Source of the DNA: Phycisphaeraceae bacterium
GTDB lineage: Bacteria > Planctomycetota > Phycisphaerae > Phycisphaerales > Phycisphaeraceae
Direction of reading: 5' to 3'
NCBI GenBank assembly: GCA_028277745.1
Contig: JANQFR010000053.1
Coordinates: 1-39,465 of the forward strand
DNA length: 39,465 nt
The notes under the pieces were generated by a model, which was not told the origin of the DNA, searched no databases, and saw only the letters and a list, made by a program, of their open reading frames with translations. Positions within the stretch are counted from its first letter, which is position 1. Every line of letters starts with the position of its first letter. This document shows positions 1-8,359 of the stretch, one piece after another. The translations under genes were made by a program, and so were the position numbers.

Positions 1-1
1 T

Positions 2-1258
2 GGCCGGGCGGTTGATGACCACCCGGTCTGCCGCAAGTGCCGGTTCGACCTCACGGGCGTCTACCCCGGCGCAGCCGCTTGCCCCGAGTGCGGCGCCGAT
101 CTGGAGGCGGCGTCCGCGGTGCGTATCGGCAACCGCCGCCCCCGTCCCCTGCTCACCCTTGGCGGCGTCTTGACCCTGACGACCGTTGTCCTCGCGGTCT
201 GGATTGCGTGGGGGTCGATCGGCCCGGCGGCCTGGCAGCAGCTCAAGCCGGTGTGGTGGCTCCGCGTCGAGGCCGCCAACCACGGCAGCGTCTCGTCGGT
301 CGCCGCCCTTGATGAGCTGATGTGGCGGATCAAAACCAATACGATCGCGCGGCGTCATATCGGAAAGGTCGTCGACGATGCGCTGGCGGTGCAGGCCGAC
401 GATACGGTTCCATGGGAGCCGAAATGGGGCGAATTGATCGAAACCGCACGGGCCTGGCTGCAACTATCTGACGCCCAGTGGGATGCGTATCTATCCACCG
501 CGGCGGAAAAAGCGTTCGAGCTGGAGTTGCGGCCCCGCATCCGGGCGGATGATCCGCTGCCATATCGTTTGGTGCAAAACCCCGCCCGGGTCGGCGAGGC
601 TGATTTGGCTGTCCACATCTACTTCAGTGGGCTCTGGTTCGGCGATCAGGGCGTCGGTGGTCAAAGCTACGTGGGAGCTGTTTTGTCCGCTACGACCGTC
701 GATTACTTTCATCGGGCCATTACCTCCATCTCCCCTTACTGGCCCGGGCCCGGCGTCTATGAGCTTCTTGTGGTGCTTGATGTCGGCGTCTATACGAAAC
801 GCACGATCAACCCAACCATCACTCGTTTCCAGACTACCTTTAAAAGAAGGCTGGAGGTGGTGGGGGCCGACGCATTCAGCGCACGTCCCGTGCATGACCC
901 TGTGTTGGAACAGGCGGTGCGTAATGCTTTGCATCTGGAGCCGATTGTCAACGATCGTATGAGCGCGGGCATGTCGCAAGTGACAGGTGAGATCACCATC
1001 CATCAGACGCCGGTCGATCTGGCATTCGATGTGATTGTGCGGAGGGGCGATAGAGAGTGGTATCTCGGCAGCATCTTCAGGTCTGTCGGTCAAGGCATGA
1101 CGCGCCATGACTACGGAAACATTATTTATGATTTTGATGCGACACACGTGGACCTGATCCTCCGCCCCAGCCGGGACGTGGCGGTGATAACGGTCGATAT
1201 CTTCGAGTACTGGGGAAGCGAGATCGTATTCGAGGATGTTAAGTTGCAACAACGGTAG
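2..1258 (+). CDS. Zinc-ribbon, single-pass membrane protein (5' partial)
   Basis: The reading frame is open from the left edge of the window, so the true start lies outside. The first visible residues hold two cysteine pairs, CRKC and CPEC, about 20 residues apart, which is the treble-clef zinc ribbon common at the N-terminus of planctomycete membrane proteins. About 20 residues later comes one hydrophobic segment (LLTLGGVLTLTTVVLAVWIA). The remaining ~350 residues look like a soluble domain with no motif I recognise; it contains many beta-type stretches and ends FEDVKLQQR. A GTG at 119 would give a shorter protein without the ribbon, but the ribbon is in frame with no stop, so I extend to the edge. 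Codon use in the middle (500-1250) is somewhat less GC-rich than neighbouring genes. Function unknown. Confidence 0.75.
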   Translation, partial: GRAVDDHPVCRKCRFDLTGVYPGAAACPECGADLEAASAVRIGNRRPRPLLTLGGVLTLTTVVLAVWIAWGSIGPAAWQQLKPVWWLRVEAANHGSVSSVAALDELMWRIKTNTIARRHIGKVVDDALAVQADDTVPWEPKWGELIETARAWLQLSDAQWDAYLSTAAEKAFELELRPRIRADDPLPYRLVQNPARVGEADLAVHIYFSGLWFGDQGVGGQSYVGAVLSATTVDYFHRAITSISPYWPGPGVYELLVVLDVGVYTKRTINPTITRFQTTFKRRLEVVGADAFSARPVHDPVLEQAVRNALHLEPIVNDRMSAGMSQVTGEITIHQTPVDLAFDVIVRRGDREWYLGSIFRSVGQGMTRHDYGNIIYDFDATHVDLILRPSRDVAVITVDIFEYWGSEIVFEDVKLQQR

Positions 1259-1369
1259 CGGTCATCCGATGTTCACCCTTCCCCCATCCTTTTGGCCGGA
1301 CTGAGCGCGGGGCGGGTCCCGCCGCTAAACTGGTTTCTACGAAACGTATGCCGGGGCGATAGAGAACAC

Positions 1370-2305
1370 ATGGCCGAACGTCCCCTGATCTGCGGCTTCA
1401 GCTACGGCAAGAACCTGGTCGACCTCGACTATCCGGTTGTCGAGGCGATCCGGTCGGTGTTGCCGATCTGCGACCGCTACGTGTTCCGCGTGGGGAAGTG
1501 CGACGACGGCACGCGGGAGATGATCGCCTCCATCAGCCCGAAGATCGAGGTGGTCGACAGCGTCTGGCCCGAGACGATGACGGGGGGCGACTTCTTCCGG
1601 ATCGAGGGGCAGAAGGCGATGGACGCCGCCGCCGCCACGGGCGCGGCCTGGGGGCTGCACCAGTTCTGCGACGAGGCGTACCACGAGGACGACCTGCCCA
1701 AGCTCCGCGCGGCGTGCGAGGCCTACGCCGACGATGATGAGGTCAAGGCCCTGCTCGTGCGGGTGCTGAACTTCGTGTACGACTACCGCTCGATCGACCC
1801 GTGGATGTACCGCAAGGTCTGCCGGGCGTACAAGCTCGACGGCTCGTTGGAGCTGTACGGCGATGGCTGTGGGCCGGGCATCCGCAAGGACCTGCTGGCG
1901 GCCGACCCGAGTGGGTTCCACGCTGGGGGGCGCAACAACCACTACCTCGACAAGCACCACCTCGGCGGGCACGTGCGCTGGGCCAAGGGGCCGGGCGACC
2001 GCGGCCGGCCGGCGCGGGTGTTTCACTATGCGTGGGTCAAAGACCCCGACACCATGCGCCAGAAGATCGACGTCATGGAGGATCAGTACTGGGGCGATCT
2101 GCCCAAGGCCGAGCGGAAGAAAAAGTCGCAGCAGAAGTTTCAGCGTTTCATGACCAAGTACAACGCGCTGCGCAACTTCACCGACGAGCACCCCGGTTCG
2201 ATGCGCGACCGGGTCGCCGCGTTCCCGCCCCTCAAGCCCCGCCGCAACCGCTGGCTGAGCCTGCGGTTCTACCAGGAGTGCGCCAAGCACGGGGTCAAGC
2301 TCTGA
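1370..2305 (+). CDS. Glycosyltransferase-like protein, uncharacterised
   Basis: This 311-residue protein starts at an ATG (MAERPLICGFSYGKN); a longer open frame begins at 1292 but has no better start. The N-terminal part resembles a GT-A-type fold: a first strand (LICGFSYGKNLVDLDYPVVEAI), then YVFRVGKCDDGTREMI, which resembles the acidic nucleotide-binding region of GT2-like enzymes, and GLHQFCDEAYHEDD, a second acidic cluster where a metal-binding motif would lie. The middle is rich in Tyr, His and Gly (GRNNHYLDKHHLGGH), and the C-terminus is basic. There is no signal peptide or membrane segment, so it should be cytoplasmic. The next gene is a clear glycosyltransferase, which supports a role in sugar transfer but does not prove it. 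It could also be a non-catalytic relative. Confidence 0.6.
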   Translation: MAERPLICGFSYGKNLVDLDYPVVEAIRSVLPICDRYVFRVGKCDDGTREMIASISPKIEVVDSVWPETMTGGDFFRIEGQKAMDAAAATGAAWGLHQFCDEAYHEDDLPKLRAACEAYADDDEVKALLVRVLNFVYDYRSIDPWMYRKVCRAYKLDGSLELYGDGCGPGIRKDLLAADPSGFHAGGRNNHYLDKHHLGGHVRWAKGPGDRGRPARVFHYAWVKDPDTMRQKIDVMEDQYWGDLPKAERKKKSQQKFQRFMTKYNALRNFTDEHPGSMRDRVAAFPPLKPRRNRWLSLRFYQECAKHGVKL

Positions 2306-2316
2306 GAAAGCCGTTT

Positions 2317-2505
2317 AACCACGGAGATCACAGAGGGCACGGAGAAAGCCATAAGGAAATGAAAGCAGATTGCATGACAGTTGGCCTTGGGCTGGATTGA
2401 TGGCAGGTGGACCGGAAAAGATGAGAGGACAAGTCGTTTAGCCCCGGCTCGCAGGGCCGGGATCGCCTTGTCTTCTCTGTGAACTCTGCGTGCTCTGTGG
2501 TTCAT
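2317..2505. repeat. Inverted pair of NHRE-type intergenic repeats with inner hairpin
   Basis: Two short related segments face each other: 2317-2347 begins AACCACGGAGATCACAGAG, and the reverse complement of 2473-2505 begins ATGAACCACAGAGCACGCAG. Between them, 2436-2461 contains TTTAGCCCCGGC followed by GCCGGG, which can form a small hairpin. Segments of the AACCACAGAG-CACAGAG type are a dispersed, noncoding repeat seen in many unrelated bacterial genomes; in translation they read NH(R/G)(E/D)HR. A third, shorter relative lies at 31339-31361. The 272 bases from 2306 to 2577 hold this element and a possible TAAAAT box (2536-2541) before the next gene. Confidence 0.6.
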
Positions 2506-2577
2506 TCCGGATAGCTCCCCTACTTGCTGTGGTGTTAAAATGCCCAGCCGAACGCACCGCCCTGGACGAGAACCGCC

Positions 2578-3585
2578 ATCGCCGACGCTCACAAACCAAC
2601 CCGCCTCTGGAGCAATCCCGTTCTCTCCGTCGTTGCGCCGTGCTACAACGAAGAAGCGGTCCTGCCCGACTTTGTTGAACGGGTCGCCGCCGCGTGTGAT
2701 GCGTTGGACCAGCCTTACGAGATCGTGCTGGTCAACGACGGCTCGACCGACCGGACGTGGGAGGTGATGTACGGTTTGGCGCAATCCCGGCCGGGGCTGA
2801 TCCTGGTGAATCTGTCCCGTAATCACGGCCACCAGTTGGCGCTTTCCGCTGGGTTGAGCGTTTCGCGAGGGCAGCGGGTGCTGACCATCGACGCCGACCT
2901 GCAGGACCCGCCGGAGCTGCTGCCCGAGTTGATGCAGGCGATGGACGACGGCGCCGACGTGGCGTACGCCCGCCGGCGCGAGCGCCCCGGCGACGGGAGG
3001 GCGAAGCGCATCGCCTGCAACGTCTTCTACCGTCTGTTGCGGATGCTGACCGATGTCGACGTCCCCCTGGACGCGGGCGACTTCCGGCTGATGAACCGGC
3101 GTGTGGTCGACCTGCTGAACCGGATGCCCGAGCGTCGCCGGTTCCTCCGCGGCATGTCGGCGTGGGTCGGGTTCAAGCAGGCGCCGGTCTATTACGACCG
3201 CGACGCCCGGGCCGCCGGCGAGACGAAGTATCCGTTCTTCAAGCTCATGCGGCTGGCGCTGGACGGGGTCACCAGCCTGTCGGTCAAGCCGCTGGCGATG
3301 GCGAGCTATCTCGGCGTGATCGGCGTGGGGCTGGGCTTCCTGCTGATCCTCTATATCGTGCTGTCGCTGATCATCCGGCCCGGGCAGACGCCCACCGGCT
3401 GGGCCAGCCTGATGGCGGTGCTCGTGATCTTCTCGAGCCTGCAATTGATCGTGCTGGGCATCATGGGCGATTACCTGGGCCAGATCTACGAACAGACCCG
3501 GGGCCGGCCGGTGTTCGTGATCGACGAGGTGGTGCGTGGGGCGGCGGCCGGGCCGGCGGGCGGCGCCCGCGAGGCGTCGGCATGA
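2578..3585 (+). CDS. Polyprenyl-phosphate glycosyltransferase, GT2 (GtrB/DPM1-like)
   Basis: This GT2 enzyme probably moves a sugar from a nucleotide sugar to polyprenyl phosphate at the inner face of the membrane. Visible motifs in order: LSVVAPCYNEE (first strand of the GT-A fold), LVNDGSTDRT, DADLQDPPEL (metal-binding DxD), and two C-terminal membrane segments (SYLGVIGVGLGFLLILYIVL and SLMAVLVIFSSLQLIVLGIMG) followed by YLGQIYEQTRGRPVF, typical of GtrB/ArnC-like proteins. The start is problematic: the frame is open from 2539 but has no ATG or GTG before the conserved motif, and the TTG at 2704 would delete LSVVAPCYNEE. I place the start at an ATC (2578, read as M-ADAHKPTRLW) with GGACGAG seven bases upstream. 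The stop overlaps the next gene by ATGA. Confidence 0.75.
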   Translation: MADAHKPTRLWSNPVLSVVAPCYNEEAVLPDFVERVAAACDALDQPYEIVLVNDGSTDRTWEVMYGLAQSRPGLILVNLSRNHGHQLALSAGLSVSRGQRVLTIDADLQDPPELLPELMQAMDDGADVAYARRRERPGDGRAKRIACNVFYRLLRMLTDVDVPLDAGDFRLMNRRVVDLLNRMPERRRFLRGMSAWVGFKQAPVYYDRDARAAGETKYPFFKLMRLALDGVTSLSVKPLAMASYLGVIGVGLGFLLILYIVLSLIIRPGQTPTGWASLMAVLVIFSSLQLIVLGIMGDYLGQIYEQTRGRPVFVIDEVVRGAAAGPAGGAREASA

Positions 3586-5039
3586 CCCCGCCCTCCGGCC
3601 ACGAGCCCCGCCCCGCCAGCCCCGCGGCGCAGTGGATCACGCGGTTGGAAACGCAGCGCATCGTGATGGGCCTGCTGGCGATCGCCGCCGTCGCCTCGGC
3701 CGTCATCAGCATCTTCTTCCGCCACAACGACTTCGCCTGGCACTACCGTATCGGCCAGGGCGCGCTCAAGGGCATGGCCTACGCCAACGCCGAGGGCCAG
3801 CCGTTCGGCGAGCACTACCCCCTGGGCCGGGTGCTGATCAACGCGTTGATCGCGCTGCCGCCCTACACCTTGTCGCGGGCGCTGGTCTGGGCGCTGGGCG
3901 TGGTTTGCATCGGCGTCGCGCTGCGGGCGTGGCATCGGATGGCGAACGTCGGGCTGCCGGTCCGCCGGGAGGTGGCGTTGAGTGCGGGGTTGCTGGCGGT
4001 GTTGTTCACGCTGCCGATCGTGTTCCGCGACCTGGACGACTGCGGCCTGCAGCTGATCCTCATGGCCCTGATCGGCCTGGCCGGGATGGACCTGGCCGCC
4101 GGCCGGAGCTGGCGGTCGGGACTCTGGCTGGCGCTGGCGGTCACGTACAAGACGACCCCGCTGCTGTTTCTGGGCTACCTGATCTATAAACGGCGCTGGA
4201 AGGAGCCGCTATGGATGATCGGCTTTGCGCTGCTGTTCAACCTCGCGGCGCCGGCGCTCTATTTCGGTTGGGACGCGACGCTTGAAGCGCATCAGAAATT
4301 TTTTAATCAGGCGGCCGCGGCGATGCAGATCAAAGACCCCTCGGCCAACCCGGTCGAGCCGTCGAAGCACCAGAACCTGGGGCTGAAGCCCGCGCTGGCG
4401 CGCTACCTGATGACGTTCCCGCCGGAGCATCCGCTGTTCATCGCGCAGAAAGGGCAGAAAGACGAAAATCAGCAACTGCTGGTTCCCGTGGAGGAGATCG
4501 AGCCCGCGATGGGGTTTGTTCAGTTCCTCGACCTGCCGCCGGAGACCGCCAACCGCGTGGTGACGGGGCTGCTGCTGCTGCTGGCGGGCGTCCTGGCGTG
4601 GCGGTTCCGACGGAGCATGGGGAGGCTGGACAAAAAGACAGGCGCGGACACCCGGCGAGACATCTCGGCGGAGTGGGCGGCGGTGGCGTTGCTGTGTGCG
4701 CTGCTGTCGCCGCTGTGCTGGTCGCACCACATGGTGCTGTTGATGCCGAGCCTGTTCCTGGTCATCCGGGCGGGGCTGGTCTGGCCGAACCCGTGGTATC
4801 GCGATGCCCTGATGTGGCTGGCGATCGCGACGACGATCCCGCTGCGGGAGCTGGTGGGGCGCCACGTGTCGGTGATCTATCTTTCCTATAACGCCATGAC
4901 CGTCGGCTCGTTAATCCTGATGGGGCTGGCGCTGACGCTGCCGCGGACGGTCGAGGCCGCCGACCGCAAGGCGGGCAAACACGGGACGGGCCCCACGGGC
5001 AAACCGTCCGCGGCAAGCCCCGGGCAAACCGGTCTATAA
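3582..5039 (+). CDS. GT87/DUF2029-type integral membrane glycosyltransferase
   Basis: This 485-residue protein has about ten hydrophobic segments and resembles the GT87 (DUF2029) family of polyprenyl-phosphate-mannose-dependent mannosyltransferases, a GT-C fold. Supporting features are an early periplasmic acidic/aromatic loop (FFRHNDFAWHYRIGQGAL), the segment LALAVTYKTTPLLFLGYLIY that matches the K-x-x-P-L-L style helix of this family, and LLSPLCWSHHMVLLMPSLFL near the C-terminus, a conserved His-His site. Its ATG overlaps the stop of the GT2 gene upstream (ATGA), so the two are translationally coupled. Together they fit a donor-making enzyme plus a periplasmic-side transferase. Substrate and acceptor cannot be read from the sequence. 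Confidence 0.75.
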   Translation: MTPPSGHEPRPASPAAQWITRLETQRIVMGLLAIAAVASAVISIFFRHNDFAWHYRIGQGALKGMAYANAEGQPFGEHYPLGRVLINALIALPPYTLSRALVWALGVVCIGVALRAWHRMANVGLPVRREVALSAGLLAVLFTLPIVFRDLDDCGLQLILMALIGLAGMDLAAGRSWRSGLWLALAVTYKTTPLLFLGYLIYKRRWKEPLWMIGFALLFNLAAPALYFGWDATLEAHQKFFNQAAAAMQIKDPSANPVEPSKHQNLGLKPALARYLMTFPPEHPLFIAQKGQKDENQQLLVPVEEIEPAMGFVQFLDLPPETANRVVTGLLLLLAGVLAWRFRRSMGRLDKKTGADTRRDISAEWAAVALLCALLSPLCWSHHMVLLMPSLFLVIRAGLVWPNPWYRDALMWLAIATTIPLRELVGRHVSVIYLSYNAMTVGSLILMGLALTLPRTVEAADRKAGKHGTGPTGKPSAASPGQTGL

Positions 5040-5040
5040 T
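5035..5040 (+). promoter_or_regulatory. Consensus -10 box before lepA
   Basis: A perfect TATAAT lies across the stop codon of the GT87 gene, 29 bases before the lepA start. No good -35 is visible 16 to 19 bases upstream (the region is CGGCAAGCC-like), so this may be weak or extended. lepA also lacks a clear Shine-Dalgarno site. Confidence 0.35.
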
Positions 5041-5069
5041 GCCCGGCTCCGCCGGACCCGCCCCCAGCC

Positions 5070-6881
5070 ATGCCGACCCACGACCACATCCGCAACTTCT
5101 GCATCATCGCCCACATCGACCACGGAAAGTCGACCCTCGCCGATCGTATGCTCCAGGGCACCGGCGCGATGAACGAACGCAATCAGCGCGAGCAGACCCT
5201 CGACGACATGGACCTCGAACGCGAGCGCGGCATCACCATCAAGGCGTCGGCCGTCTCCGTGGAGCACGCCTACGACGGCAAGACTTATGAGCTGAACTTC
5301 ATCGACACGCCCGGCCACGTCGACTTCCATTACGAGGTCAGCCGGGCGATGGCCGCGTGCGAGGGCGCCCTGCTGGTCGTCGACGCCACCCAGGGCGTCG
5401 AGGCCCAGACCGTTGCGAATCTTTATAAAGCGGTCGACGCCGACCTGGAGCTGATCCCGGTCATTAACAAGATCGACCTGCCCTCGGCCGAGCCGGAGGA
5501 GCGGGCGCTGCAGGTCGAATCGGTTCTAGGGCTCGACGCAAACGACTGCGTGTTCACCTCCGCCAAAACCGGCCAGGGGGTCAACGAATTGCTCGACGCG
5601 ATCTGCCAGCGGTTCCCGCCGCCCAAGGGCGACTCTCAGGCCAAGACGCAGGCCCTGATCTTCGACGCCAAGTACGACGATTACCGCGGCGTGATCGTTT
5701 ACTTCCGTGTGATGAACGGCACGCTCCGGAAGGGCGACCGCATCCTCATGATGGGCGTGGCCCGGACGTATCAGGTCACCGAACTGGGCAAGTTCCGTCC
5801 CAAGATGACGGCGACGAACGAACCGTTCGAGGCGGGCGACGTCGGTTACATGGTCGCTTCGATCAAGACGCTCGAAGACGTCAACATCGGCGACACGATC
5901 ACCCTTGACACCGACCGCGCCGACAAACCCCTGCCCGGCTACCAGGAGCCGGCGCCCATGGTGTTCTGTGATTTCTACCCGTCGGGCGACACCCAGTTCG
6001 ATGAGCTGCGCGAGGCGATCGCCAAGCTCCACGTCAACGACGCCTCGTTCAGCTTCGAGCCCACCTCGTCCGAGGCCCTGGGTTCGGGCTTCCGTTGCGG
6101 GTTCCTGGGCATGCTCCACATGGACATCATCCAGGAGCGGCTGGAGCGCGAGAGCGACGTCTCGCTGGTGCAGACCGCACCGACGGTGACCTACGAGGTC
6201 GCCCTCAACGCCGCCGGTGGGAAAGAGGTCCTGCACATCACCAACCCTGCCGAACTGCCCGACCCGTCGAAGATCGCCGAGATCCGCGAGCCGATCGTCG
6301 CCGCCGAGATCATCACCCCCAACGCGTCGATCGGCGACATCATGAAGCTCTGCGAACAGCGCCGCGGCGTGTACAAGAGCCAGAAGTTCCTCGCCGACGA
6401 TCGGCAGATCCTCGAATACGACCTGCCGCTGGCCGAGATCATTTACGACTTCTTCGACAAGCTCAAGTCCATCACCTCCGGTTACGGCACGATGGACTAC
6501 CACGTCACCGGGTTCCATAAAGACCAGCTGGTCAAGATGGACATCCTCGTTAACGGCTCGAAGGTCGATGCGCTGTCGGTGATCGTCCACCGCGACAAAG
6601 CCGAGTTCCGAGGCCGCGCGTTGCTCAAGCGCCTCAAGAACGAGATCGATCGCCACTTGTTTGAGATCCCTCTCCAGGCCGCCATCGGCGGCAAGATCAT
6701 CGCCCGCGAGACGATCAAGAGCGTTGGCAAGAACGTCACCGCCAAGTGCTACGGCGGCGACGTCACCCGCAAGCGCAAGCTTCTCGAAAAACAGAAGAAG
6801 GGCAAAGAGCGCATGAAGCGGATCGGCACCGTCGATATCCCACAGGAAGCGTTCATGGCCGTGCTGGATACGGGGGAGTAA
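5070..6881 (+). CDS. lepA: Elongation factor 4 (LepA), ribosome back-translocase GTPase
   Basis: A full-length LepA/EF4 of 603 residues. The GTPase domain shows AHIDHGKST (P-loop), the switch region ERERGITIKA, DTPGHVDFHYEV, NKIDLPSAEP and SAKTG. Domain II follows, then the EF-G-like domains III and V, and the LepA-specific C-terminal domain with GYGTMDYHVTGF and the basic tail GGDVTRKRKLLEKQKKGKERM, which contacts the tRNA/peptidyl-transferase area. EF4 binds ribosomes, influences back-translocation and initiation, and is conserved in nearly all bacteria. It stands only 30 bases after the GT87 gene but probably has its own promoter. The ATG at 5070 gives the usual N-terminus (MPTHDHIRNFCIIAHIDHG). 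No anomalies. Confidence 0.97.
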   Translation: MPTHDHIRNFCIIAHIDHGKSTLADRMLQGTGAMNERNQREQTLDDMDLERERGITIKASAVSVEHAYDGKTYELNFIDTPGHVDFHYEVSRAMAACEGALLVVDATQGVEAQTVANLYKAVDADLELIPVINKIDLPSAEPEERALQVESVLGLDANDCVFTSAKTGQGVNELLDAICQRFPPPKGDSQAKTQALIFDAKYDDYRGVIVYFRVMNGTLRKGDRILMMGVARTYQVTELGKFRPKMTATNEPFEAGDVGYMVASIKTLEDVNIGDTITLDTDRADKPLPGYQEPAPMVFCDFYPSGDTQFDELREAIAKLHVNDASFSFEPTSSEALGSGFRCGFLGMLHMDIIQERLERESDVSLVQTAPTVTYEVALNAAGGKEVLHITNPAELPDPSKIAEIREPIVAAEIITPNASIGDIMKLCEQRRGVYKSQKFLADDRQILEYDLPLAEIIYDFFDKLKSITSGYGTMDYHVTGFHKDQLVKMDILVNGSKVDALSVIVHRDKAEFRGRALLKRLKNEIDRHLFEIPLQAAIGGKIIARETIKSVGKNVTAKCYGGDVTRKRKLLEKQKKGKERMKRIGTVDIPQEAFMAVLDTGE

Positions 6882-6882
6882 G

Positions 6883-6899
6883 AGACGATATCATCGTCT
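6883..6899 (+). terminator. Small hairpin after lepA
   Basis: AGACGAT-ATC-ATCGTCT forms a 7-bp stem with a 3-base loop one base after the lepA stop. It lacks a T-run, so it is at best a weak or Rho-assisted terminator. The rest of 6900-7070 shows no gene. Confidence 0.3.
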
Positions 6900-7074
6900 A
6901 GCGACGGCTAGCCAGAGCCAGATAGACGCTGCACGTCCCTCCGCGTTTACACGGCAACCCGATTCGCAGGACAATGCTAAACGAACTGGGGGGAAGTTTT
7001 CTCCCGTCCATCTATTGTCTCCATCTCGCCGCCGCTATTTATATTATGCGCTTTGACCACAGTGCTCAGCGGCC

Positions 7075-7104
7075 TTGGGACCTGCGCCGTGTTCCCGTTA
7101 AAAT
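7075..7104 (+). promoter_or_regulatory. Possible promoter of the Nudix gene
   Basis: TTGGGA (7075-7080), an 18-base spacer and TAAAAT (7099-7104) resemble a sigma-70-type promoter. The -10 ends only nine bases before the ATG and there is no Shine-Dalgarno site, so the transcript could be nearly leaderless. An AT-rich patch at 7036-7047 is an alternative. Confidence 0.35.
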
Positions 7105-7113
7105 CCAGATTCG

Positions 7114-7560
7114 ATGCGCACCGACTTCTCCTGCGGCGTAGTCCCCGTCCACACGGCCGATGATGGCAGGCGGCGTTTTCTGTTGATCCGGCACCGGGCC
7201 GGGCACTGGGGCTTCCCGAAGGGCCACCCCGAGCCCGGCGAGTCGCCCGCCGAGGCGGCCGTCCGAGAACTCGCGGAAGAAACGGGCGTCACCCGTGTTG
7301 AACTGGTTGGCGAACCGTTCGAGGAACGGTACGCCTTTACCTCTAAGAAAGGGAAGCCGGTGGCCAAGACGGTGGCGTATTTCATCGGCCTGGTGGGAGA
7401 CGACGCCGTGACGGTGCAACCTGAGGAGGTGCAGGATTACGCGTGGGGTGACGCGGCGCAAACCCTCGAACGGCTCACGTTCGACGAGGGGCGTCAACTT
7501 TTTTTGCGGGTCTTGGAGCAACTGAACATGCAGCCGCCGAGTGATGCTCCAACGCCTTGA
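7114..7560 (+). CDS. Nudix hydrolase, Ap4A-hydrolase-like
   Basis: A 148-residue protein made of one Nudix domain. The Nudix box is complete: G37, E43, R51-E52, E55-E56 and G58 fit GX5EX7REUXEEXGU, with HWGFPKGHPEPGE leading in. The WGFPKGH start is typical of the diadenosine-polyphosphate (asymmetric Ap4A) hydrolase branch, which removes nucleotide signal or damage products in the cytoplasm. The rest (FEERYAFTSKKGKPVAKTVAYFIG) fits the same branch. Specificity cannot be assigned with certainty; other Nudix substrates remain possible. It stands alone between lepA and the pilus cluster, with no overlap to either. Confidence 0.85.
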   Translation: MRTDFSCGVVPVHTADDGRRRFLLIRHRAGHWGFPKGHPEPGESPAEAAVRELAEETGVTRVELVGEPFEERYAFTSKKGKPVAKTVAYFIGLVGDDAVTVQPEEVQDYAWGDAAQTLERLTFDEGRQLFLRVLEQLNMQPPSDAPTP

Positions 7561-7865
7561 GGTCGGTCTGTAACGATCAGGTCATCTCCTAAACCGGCGG
7601 AAGCTGGATAAATCCTCCGTCGGCGCTTGTCACGTGGGATTTTGAATCGTCCACTTGCCGACGCTGATGTCGATAACGCGTCGTTAATCGACAAAAGCCT
7701 TCGCAGACCGAACTCAAGTTGAGGGTTCGGCGCGACGATGCAGAAAATGTTGATCCCCAGGCTGAGCACCGTCAGACCGCGGCTCGGCCAGATTTGTGAA
7801 AGGCCACGGGTTGCGTCGACCCGGCTCAGCAAGTTTCAAGGTCCGTTTTCGAGGAGAGTTTAGCA
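7561..7865. other. Noncoding leader region before the pilin gene
   Basis: These 305 bases hold no convincing gene. An imperfect inverted repeat (CCGGCGGA near 7594 with TCCGTCGG near 7615) could form a hairpin behind the Nudix gene. I saw no sigma-54 type TGGCAC-N5-TTGC promoter, no clear -35/-10 pair and no recognisable riboswitch core. The long leader before the pilin start is therefore of unknown purpose. Confidence 0.4.
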
Positions 7866-8333
7866 ATGTCGGCACGTAAAACTATGGCCAAGGGCTTCAC
7901 CCTGGTCGAAATCCTGATCGTCGTGGTGATCCTCGGCATCCTCGCCGCGATCGTCATCCCGCAGTTCACCAGAGCTTCGGAGACCGCCCGGGCGTCGAGC
8001 CTCCAGAGCCAGCTGCAGACCATCCGCAGCCAGCTTGAGCTGTACCAGGTCCAGCACAACGGCGTTTATCCCACCCTGACGACCAACTGGGATGACCTGA
8101 CCACCGCGGGCGCGGACGGCTACGGCCCCTACCTGCAAAAGGCGCCGGTCAACCCCTTCACCGACGGCACTGGCGTCAATACTGACGCTTCCGAAAGCTG
8201 GCAGTACATTCAGGGTACCGGCGAGATCAAGGCGGTCCTTCCCTCAGATGTGTGGGACGACATCGAGGTGCTCGGTCTGGGCACTTCGTCCAACAACACC
8301 GACTTTGTGCTGCAAACAGCTAGCGGCGGTTGA
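7866..8333 (+). CDS. Major pseudopilin, GspG/type IV pilin-like
   Basis: A 155-residue pilin-type protein. The leader MSARKTMAKG ends in the prepilin peptidase site KG|FTLVE, with Glu at mature position 5, followed by a hydrophobic helix (ILIVVVILGILAAIVIPQF). The globular part begins SLQSQLQTIRSQLELYQVQHNGVYPTL, which resembles GspG and planctomycete type II secretion pilins; YLQKAPVNPFTDGTGV is the typical loop with PVNPF. It has no cysteine pair. The ATG has a good ribosome site (GAGGAGAG). It is followed at once by a strong hairpin terminator, which would let it be made in excess over the assembly genes downstream. It is the probable main filament subunit. Confidence 0.88.
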   Translation: MSARKTMAKGFTLVEILIVVVILGILAAIVIPQFTRASETARASSLQSQLQTIRSQLELYQVQHNGVYPTLTTNWDDLTTAGADGYGPYLQKAPVNPFTDGTGVNTDASESWQYIQGTGEIKAVLPSDVWDDIEVLGLGTSSNNTDFVLQTASGG

Positions 8334-8359
8334 ACCCGCCCAAAGATCGTATCTTCAAA

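Noticed and set aside
2317..2505. Possible CRISPR array or insertion sequence ends
   Set aside because: Only two diverged facing copies, no regular spacers, no transposase gene and no target duplication.
2540..2767. ATG-started frame at the 5' end of the GT2 gene
   Set aside because: It runs in another frame than the conserved GT2 motifs and is basic and Ser/Arg/Pro-rich without any domain.
7561..7865. Possible c-di-GMP riboswitch or sigma-54 promoter before the pilin gene
   Set aside because: Looked for because of the pilus and c-di-GMP genes, but I found neither a GEMM-like core nor a TGGCAC-N5-TTGC pattern.
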